From Blautia sp. Marseille-P3087 (GTDB lineage: Bacteria > Bacillota > Clostridia > Lachnospirales > Lachnospiraceae), in NCBI RefSeq assembly GCF_900120195.1, contig NZ_LT635539.1:2778441-2842440 (forward strand): a stretch of DNA of 64,000 bases, written 5' to 3'. The notes beneath the pieces are model-generated. The model was given only the letters and a program-made list of their open reading frames with translations, made no database searches and was not told the origin of the DNA. Both the position numbers and the translations under genes were made by a program. Below are positions 58,717 through 64,000 of the stretch, piece after piece. Every line of letters begins with the position of its first letter. Position 1 is the stretch's first letter.

Positions 58717-59625
58717 ATGTCGGGGAGCAGAAGAATCAGAACAGACCTTGCACTTGAGACAACAGAGCGATTTGCGGAGGAAAATGCGGAAATACGGGGT
58801 GTGGAAGTGCATGAAGAATACGATGAGGAAAAAGATGTGCGGACGACGGTCGTAAAAATTGTGACGGAAAATGGAGCAAAATCCATGGGACGGCCGCAGG
58901 GAACGTATATTACGATTGAGGCGCCAGAGCTTTCGACACCGGATGAGGATTATCACAGAGAAATATCCGAAGAGATATCGACTCACCTGCGAAAACTGAT
59001 CGATCTGAAAAAAGAAAAGTCAGTACTTGTCGTTGGGCTGGGCAATGCGGCGATCACTGCTGATGCACTGGGACCTCAGGTAGTGGATAATCTTCTGATG
59101 ACACGACATATTATAAAAGAATATGGGCTTCGCGGGATCAAACATGAGAAGATGCACCGGATCAGTGGAATTGCACCCGGAGTGATGGCTCAGACCGGAA
59201 TGGAGACTGCGGAGATCGTGCAGGGAATTGTTTCTGAGACAAAACCAGATGTTGTGGTTGCAATCGATGCGCTTGCGGCACGAAGTGTGCGCAGGCTAAG
59301 CCGTACGATTCAGATTACGGACACGGGAATCCATCCGGGCTCGGGCGTTGGAAACCATCGAAATGGTCTGACTGAGGAAAATCTGCAGGTGAAAGTAATC
59401 GGTATTGGCGTGCCGACAGTGGTAGATGCAGCAACGATCGTTCATGACTCGATGGCACATCTTCTGGATGCACTGGAGGAAACAGAACAGAAAGAGTTTT
59501 TAGACGAAATGATTGCGCCTAATCTGTACAGCATGTTTGTTACACCGAAAGATGTGGATGAAACTATAAAATATCTGAGTTTTATGATATCTGAAGGTCT
59601 GAACATTGCGTTCAGTCAAGTATAA
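58717..59625 (+). CDS. gpr: GPR endopeptidase (spore protease)
   Basis: About 302 residues: N-terminal propeptide region SRRIRTDLALETTERFAEENAEIRGV with the self-cleavage site, then VLVVGLGNAAITADALGPQVVDNLLMTRHI, APGVMAQTGMETAEIVQGIV, VVVAIDALAARSVRRLSRTIQITDTGIHPGSGVGNHRNGL. It degrades small acid-soluble spore proteins during germination. The ATG at 58717 has AGGAGG 8 nt before it; an ATG at 58693 is weaker. The gene overlaps nothing and is followed by spoIIP after 43 nt. Confidence 0.95.
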   Translation: MSGSRRIRTDLALETTERFAEENAEIRGVEVHEEYDEEKDVRTTVVKIVTENGAKSMGRPQGTYITIEAPELSTPDEDYHREISEEISTHLRKLIDLKKEKSVLVVGLGNAAITADALGPQVVDNLLMTRHIIKEYGLRGIKHEKMHRISGIAPGVMAQTGMETAEIVQGIVSETKPDVVVAIDALAARSVRRLSRTIQITDTGIHPGSGVGNHRNGLTEENLQVKVIGIGVPTVVDAATIVHDSMAHLLDALEETEQKEFLDEMIAPNLYSMFVTPKDVDETIKYLSFMISEGLNIAFSQV

Positions 59626-59668
59626 TCCGCAAAAAAATATCATAGGATTATCTGAAAGGGGTGATCCT

Positions 59669-60865
59669 GTGTCAAAGGTCCGGCAGGTACTTTATCTTGT
59701 TTTGGAATGTTGTATATTTGCGATTCTGGCGCTTGTGCCAGGAGTCTTTGTATTGCAGAAAAATGTGTTCCGGCAGTTACCTCTGTACTGTTTTCTGGAA
59801 GGACAGGCAGTGGAAGATCAGCAGAGACGGGATCAGGAGACGTATGAAAAGCTGGTGGAGAGCAACACACGGTATCTTGGAAAAATGGTGCGTGAAGAAA
59901 ATAAAGATGCGAGAGTGACACCGGAAATTACGGAGAAGCCTCAAATTACGGATTTTGCTAAACATGAAGAAAGATCGAAGGTGACAGAAACTCCGAAATC
60001 AGAGAAGGATAATGTTCAGACGGTCAGGACAGAAGCTCCTGCGGAAGAGGAGACTGCTACAGCAGCAGCGCAGGTCGTCCCGGTGCCGGAAATCGATCTG
60101 GCACCGGAAACGCTGGCAGATTACGATTATCTGATGAATCATTTTTTTATTGTGGATTCCGCTACAGAAACAACGGCAGAACAGATCAATGCAGCACAAT
60201 TTCTGGCAGAAGATCTTACTTTGCCAAAAGAGGCGGGGCTACCACAGATACTTATTTATCACAGCCATTCGCAGGAGACTTTCTGCGATTCAAGGGAAGG
60301 GAAAGAGGAAGACACGATCGTCGGAGTGGGAGATTATCTTACAGAACTTCTTACAGAAACATATGGCTATCAGGTGATGCATGTGACGGAGAAGTTTGAT
60401 CTTGCAGGAGGGGAGCTGGATCGAAGCAAAGCATATGATTATGCAAGAGCATGGCTGGAGCCTGTTCTGAAAGAAAATCCATCCATACAGGTAGTTATTG
60501 ATCTGCATCGGGACGGTGTACCGGATGATCGTCGTCTGGTGACGGAGATCAACGGAAAAGAGACGGCACAGTTGCTTTTTTATAATGGACTCAGCCACAC
60601 GATAAACAGCGGAGATCTTTCATATCTTCCAAATCCTTATATTCAGGACAATCTGGCATTTTCATTTCAGCTGGAATATCAGGCGGCGCTTTATTATCCG
60701 GAACTTTACAGGGGGATTTATCTTGCGGGACTTCGGTATAATCTGCATCTGCGTCCGAGGGCACTGCTTCTGGAAGCGGGGGCGCAGACAAATACTGTAC
60801 AGGAGGTAAAAAATGCAATGGAACCGTTTGCAGATATTCTGGATCGGGTGCTGCAGGGAAAATAA
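59669..60865 (+). CDS. spoIIP: Stage II sporulation protein P
   Basis: About 398 residues: one N-terminal membrane helix (VLYLVLECCIFAILALVPGVFVL), a variable charged linker (about 60-150), and the SpoIIP hydrolase domain with ILIYHSHSQETFCDS (catalytic His), DYARAWLEPVLKENPSIQVVIDLHRDG (second His) and LLLEAGAQTNTVQEVKNAM. It degrades peptidoglycan during engulfment with SpoIID and SpoIIM. The start is GTG at 59669 with AAAGGGG upstream; an ATG at 59606 would overlap gpr by 20 nt. Confidence 0.93.
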   Translation: MSKVRQVLYLVLECCIFAILALVPGVFVLQKNVFRQLPLYCFLEGQAVEDQQRRDQETYEKLVESNTRYLGKMVREENKDARVTPEITEKPQITDFAKHEERSKVTETPKSEKDNVQTVRTEAPAEEETATAAAQVVPVPEIDLAPETLADYDYLMNHFFIVDSATETTAEQINAAQFLAEDLTLPKEAGLPQILIYHSHSQETFCDSREGKEEDTIVGVGDYLTELLTETYGYQVMHVTEKFDLAGGELDRSKAYDYARAWLEPVLKENPSIQVVIDLHRDGVPDDRRLVTEINGKETAQLLFYNGLSHTINSGDLSYLPNPYIQDNLAFSFQLEYQAALYYPELYRGIYLAGLRYNLHLRPRALLLEAGAQTNTVQEVKNAMEPFADILDRVLQGK

Positions 60866-61073
60866 AAATGAAATTTAAAAAAGAAAGGCTTGCAAACAAG
60901 AACGTATGTTTGTATAATGAAAGCATATAGAGACAGAAGTGGCGGAAGAACTGGACTAAAGGTAAATTTCTATGCTATAATGCCCCATGATACAAATCTT
61001 TATTATAGAAAGATTATATAAGAAAGAACTTATTTGAAATGACAGTCAGATACATAAGGAGGAACACCGCAGA

Positions 61074-62882
61074 ATGATAGATCAGAGTAAAATCCGCAAT
61101 TTCTGCATTATTGCACATATAGACCACGGCAAATCCACACTGGCAGACCGTATTATCGAGCAGACGGGTACATTGACCGAGCGTGAGATGCAGTCTCAGG
61201 TTCTTGATAATATGGAACTTGAGAGAGAACGTGGAATCACGATCAAGTCACAGGCCGTACGAATCGTATATAAGGCCAGTGACGGAGAAGAATACATTTT
61301 CAATCTGATAGATACTCCCGGACATGTCGATTTTAATTACGAGGTGTCGAGAAGTCTTGCTGCCTGCGACGGCGCAGTACTGGTTGTAGATGCGGCACAG
61401 GGTATCGAGGCGCAGACACTTGCGAATGTATATCTTGCGCTGGATCATGATCTGGATGTCCTTCCGGTCATCAATAAGATTGACCTGCCAAGCGCGGATC
61501 CTGATCGTGTTGTCAGTGAGATCGAAGATGTGATCGGACTTGAGGCAGAGGATGCTCCACGTATTTCTGCGAAGACCGGACTGAATATCGGTGAAGTGCT
61601 TGAGCAGATTGTGACGAAGATCCCGGCACCTCACGGGGATGTAGATGCACCGCTGAAGGCGTTGATCTTTGACTCAATTTATGATGCTTATAAGGGCGTT
61701 ATTGTATTCTGCCGTATTATGGACGGACGCGTGAAGAAAGGCACACAGATCCGTATGATGGCAACCGGATTTACGACAGAGGTTGTTGAAGTAGGATATT
61801 TTGGCGCAGGACAGTTTATTCCGTGTGATGAGCTGACTGCCGGTATGGTTGGATATATTACAGCAAGCATTAAAAATCTTGGTGATACCCGTGTGGGTGA
61901 TACCGTTACTGATAATGAGAGACCATGTGCTGAGGCACTTCCGGGCTATAAGAAAGTACAGCCGATGGTATACTGTGGTCTGTATCCGGCAGATGGTGCG
62001 AAGTATGGCGATCTCCGTGATGCGCTGGAGAAGCTTCAGCTCAATGATGCATCACTGTTTTTTGAGCCTGAGACATCTATTGCTCTTGGATTTGGTTTCC
62101 GCTGTGGTTTCCTTGGGCTGCTTCATCTTGAAATCATTCAGGAACGTCTTGAGAGAGAATACAATCTTGACCTTGTGACGACTGCGCCGGGCGTTGTTTA
62201 TAAAGTCTACAAGACAAATGGTGAAGTGATCGAGCTGACGAACCCGTCGAATCTTCCGGATCCGTCTGAAATTGAATATATGGAAGAGCCGATGGTAAAT
62301 GCCGAGATCATGGTGACGACAGAATTTATCGGTGCGATCATGGATCTCTGTCAGGAACGCCGTGGACAGTATGAAGGTATGGAATATATGGAAGAAACAC
62401 GTGCGCTTCTGAAATATAAACTTCCGCTGAATGAGATTATTTACGACTTCTTTGATGCGCTGAAATCCAGATCCAGAGGATATGCTTCTCTTGATTATGA
62501 GCTGTGTGGCTATGAGCGCAGTGAGCTTGTGAAGCTAGACATCCTTGTCAATAAAGAAGAAGTCGATGCGCTTTCTTTCATCGTGCATGCAGATACTGCT
62601 TATGAGCGTGGACGCAAGATGTGTGAGAAGCTTAAGGAAGAGATTCCGAGACAGCTTTTTGAGATCCCGATCCAGGCTGCCATTGGAAGCAAGATCATTG
62701 CCAGAGAGACAGTACGTGCCATGCGTAAGGATGTACTTGCGAAGTGCTATGGTGGTGATATTTCCCGTAAAAAGAAACTTCTGGAGAAACAGAAGGAAGG
62801 TAAGAAACGAATGCGGCAGGTAGGTAATGTGGAGATTCCGCAGAAAGCCTTTATGAGCGTATTAAAACTGGATGATAAATAA
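61074..62882 (+). CDS. lepA: Elongation factor 4 (LepA)
   Basis: A 602-residue translational GTPase: G1 [15 protein letters not shown], switch [17 protein letters not shown]3 DTPGHVDF, G4 NKIDLPSA, G5 SAKTGLNI, and the LepA-specific C-terminal domain ending [34 protein letters not shown]. The length matches the family. It back-translocates stalled ribosomes. AGGAGG lies before the ATG. Position before hemW is the standard Firmicute order. Confidence 0.97.
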   Translation: MIDQSKIRNFCIIAHIDHGKSTLADRIIEQTGTLTEREMQSQVLDNMELERERGITIKSQAVRIVYKASDGEEYIFNLIDTPGHVDFNYEVSRSLAACDGAVLVVDAAQGIEAQTLANVYLALDHDLDVLPVINKIDLPSADPDRVVSEIEDVIGLEAEDAPRISAKTGLNIGEVLEQIVTKIPAPHGDVDAPLKALIFDSIYDAYKGVIVFCRIMDGRVKKGTQIRMMATGFTTEVVEVGYFGAGQFIPCDELTAGMVGYITASIKNLGDTRVGDTVTDNERPCAEALPGYKKVQPMVYCGLYPADGAKYGDLRDALEKLQLNDASLFFEPETSIALGFGFRCGFLGLLHLEIIQERLEREYNLDLVTTAPGVVYKVYKTNGEVIELTNPSNLPDPSEIEYMEEPMVNAEIMVTTEFIGAIMDLCQERRGQYEGMEYMEETRALLKYKLPLNEIIYDFFDALKSRSRGYASLDYELCGYERSELVKLDILVNKEEVDALSFIVHADTAYERGRKMCEKLKEEIPRQLFEIPIQAAIGSKIIARETVRAMRKDVLAKCYGGDISRKKKLLEKQKEGKKRMRQVGNVEIPQKAFMSVLKLDDK

Positions 62883-62947
62883 TCGTAACTGTGAGGACAC
62901 TGAACAGTTACAAATAATCTTTGTTCCCGAAGAAAGGGGAGAGGACT

Positions 62948-63352
62948 ATGAAAAGCAGATTCTTTAAATCGATTATGATGGTATGCATACTGGCTTGCTG
63001 TCTGGCTCTTGTCGGATGTGGCTGTGGAAAGAAGAAAAAGACAGATCCGGCATCGGAGCAGGTCCTTAAGATCAGCATTACACCGACACCGTCCCCGACA
63101 CCTGAACCGGAGACAGTCGATTCCGCAGCAGTAACAATGAACGGTGATGTTACGATGGTGAATATCTATGCGGCAGAAAATCCGGGTGCGGTGACAGTAA
63201 CGGACAGTACTGCAGGTTCCGGTAATGCAGATAATTCAAACAGTACGGATGATTCTGAGGATATGAGTGAATCTGACAGTTCAGATGAGTATGATAATTC
63301 CGAAGATTCATATGACTCCGAAGATCAGGAGGATGATGGTGAAGAATATTAG
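62948..63352 (+). CDS. Lipoprotein with acidic low-complexity tail, unknown function
   Basis: About 134 residues: a signal peptide with lipobox LVGCGC (Cys about residue 21), a lysine patch, a Pro/Thr linker (TPTPSPTPEPE), a short domain (VTMNGDVTMVNIYAAENPGAVTV) and a Ser/Asp/Glu-rich tail of about 45 residues. No family is recognised. GGGGAGAGG precedes the ATG. Its last 17 nt overlap the hemW start, which takes its AGGAGG from within the acidic tail codons. Confidence 0.7.
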   Translation: MKSRFFKSIMMVCILACCLALVGCGCGKKKKTDPASEQVLKISITPTPSPTPEPETVDSAAVTMNGDVTMVNIYAAENPGAVTVTDSTAGSGNADNSNSTDDSEDMSESDSSDEYDNSEDSYDSEDQEDDGEEY

Positions 63353-64000
63353 GCGCAGACCATTAGAGCTGTACGTTCATATTCCGTTCTGTGTCCGTAA
63401 ATGTCAGTACTGTGATTTCCTTTCCGGACCATCGGATGAGGAGACGAAGGAGAGATATATAGAAGCTTTATTGCAGGAAATCCATGCAGCAGAGCATACA
63501 GAAGACTATGAGATCGTTTCTGTTTTTATCGGAGGAGGAACTCCTTCTGCACTGAAAGCAGAGGCGATTGCTTCTGTTATGAGGACTTTACAGGAGAAAT
63601 TTTTCTTCTGTGAGGATGCGGAAGTAACGATTGAAGCCAATCCGGGGACAGTGGATTCAGAGAAACTGATGACTTACCGTAATGCCGGAATTAACCGTCT
63701 GAGTCTTGGGCTGCAGTCGACAGATGCAGAGGAATTAAAGATGCTGGGCAGGATTCACAGCTATGAGGAGTTTTTGCAGAGTTATCAGTGGGCGAGAGAA
63801 GCCGGATTTTCCAATATTAATATAGATCTGATGTTTGCCATTCCGGGACAGACCGGGGAGGCGTGGCAGCAGCATCTGCGCCAGGTGGCAGAGTTAAATC
63901 CCGAACACATTTCGGCATACAGTCTCATTATTGAAGAGGGAACTCCGTTTGCGCAGAGAGAGCTTGATCTTCCGGATGAAGACACAGAGTACCAGATGTA
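63336..64000 (+). CDS. hemW: HemW (coproporphyrinogen III oxidase-like radical SAM), 5' part
   Basis: The frame to the window edge (about 221 residues) reads ELYVHIPFCVRKCQYCDF with the radical-SAM C-x3-C-x2-C cluster, VFIGGGTPSAL, VTIEANPGTVDSEKL, NRLSLGLQSTDAEELKMLGRIHSYEEF, NIDLMFAIPGQT and HISAYSLIIEEGTPF. HemW is a heme chaperone related to HemN. AGGAGG lies 3 nt before the ATG (63336) and 6 nt before an in-frame GTG (63339), so either may start translation. The 3' end is outside the window. Confidence 0.93.
   Translation, partial: MVKNIRRRPLELYVHIPFCVRKCQYCDFLSGPSDEETKERYIEALLQEIHAAEHTEDYEIVSVFIGGGTPSALKAEAIASVMRTLQEKFFFCEDAEVTIEANPGTVDSEKLMTYRNAGINRLSLGLQSTDAEELKMLGRIHSYEEFLQSYQWAREAGFSNINIDLMFAIPGQTGEAWQQHLRQVAELNPEHISAYSLIIEEGTPFAQRELDLPDEDTEYQM

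Noticed and set aside
58260..58886. 208-residue version of S20 with a long N-terminal extension
   Set aside because: The extension crosses the gpr promoter region and the real rpsT ribosome site. S20 is complete from the TTG at 58523.

Overview
The window looks like a chromosomal segment of a spore-forming, anaerobic gut Clostridia, most probably a Lachnospiraceae (Blautia/Dorea/Mediterraneibacter-like). The grounds are sporulation genes (gpr, spoIIP, a GerMN lipoprotein), a large FeoB with a Cys-rich companion, short-form NadB with NiaR control, an araB type typical of anaerobes, a PD-(D/E)XK transposase-like remnant of a kind common in that family, AGGAGG ribosome sites and about 43% G+C by impression. 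No phage, plasmid or complete insertion sequence is seen. Assignment is by reading protein motifs, not by database search.

Layout. 0-3 kb: the end of a HAAS/DUF1700 gene (-) and an araB-araD pair. 2.9-4.1 kb: a cluster of very long hairpin repeats and a nuclease/transposase fragment. 4.2-6.6 kb: attenuated surE-yitT and a YcxB-like gene. 6.6-19.3 kb: a large divergon. Leftward it encodes a GlcD-type FAD oxidase, a divergent EtfB/EtfA pair, a second FAD oxidase, a GlpP-type antiterminator and a BCCT transporter. Rightward it encodes an MFS transporter, an SDR, an FGGY kinase and a second EtfB/EtfA pair. 19.7-28.3 kb: glgX, uraA, acyltransferase, rhodanese, two YfcE phosphoesterases, an RlmL-like methylase and rdgB. 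28.7-29.4 kb: seven tRNA genes (-). 29.7-35.1 kb: a sigma-like protein, a DtxR regulator, a DMT transporter, and riboswitch-controlled guaD plus a purine permease. 35.2-41.3 kb: argG and argCJBD, divergent, with ARG-box-like palindromes. 41.3-45.9 kb: a DtxR regulator and feoA-feoA-feoB with three small genes. 46-53.7 kb: DMT transporter, comEA, two-component system, GerMN lipoprotein, comEC, holA. 53.7-54.4 kb: two more long hairpins. 54.5-58.1 kb: nadB-nadC-niaR-nadA. 58.2-64 kb: rpsT, gpr, spoIIP, lepA, a lipoprotein and the start of hemW.

Two things stand out. (1) A family of about 300-nt near-palindromic hairpins (2855-3172, 3165-3523, 19353-19711, 53669-53961, 54077-54396, with a deleted copy at 4041-4142). 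Their helices are unrelated in sequence, but they share one apical loop (AACTCGCTGACGCTCAGACA-like) and one asymmetric internal loop (TGC-TAAAnnC on the 5' arm, AAC-GCA on the 3' arm). Several abut the stop codon of the upstream gene. Variable helices with constant loops are what a structured RNA or single-stranded DNA element would leave. (2) Three leaders (4227-4291, 13684-13771 and 13411-13494 on the minus strand) each carry an intrinsic terminator preceded by a paired-AGAGA motif. Two of them flank the divergon that encodes a GlpP-family antiterminator, so a GlpP-controlled redox regulon is a testable reading. The substrate of that regulon is not identifiable from sequence.

All alignments, pairings and identity estimates here were made by eye.
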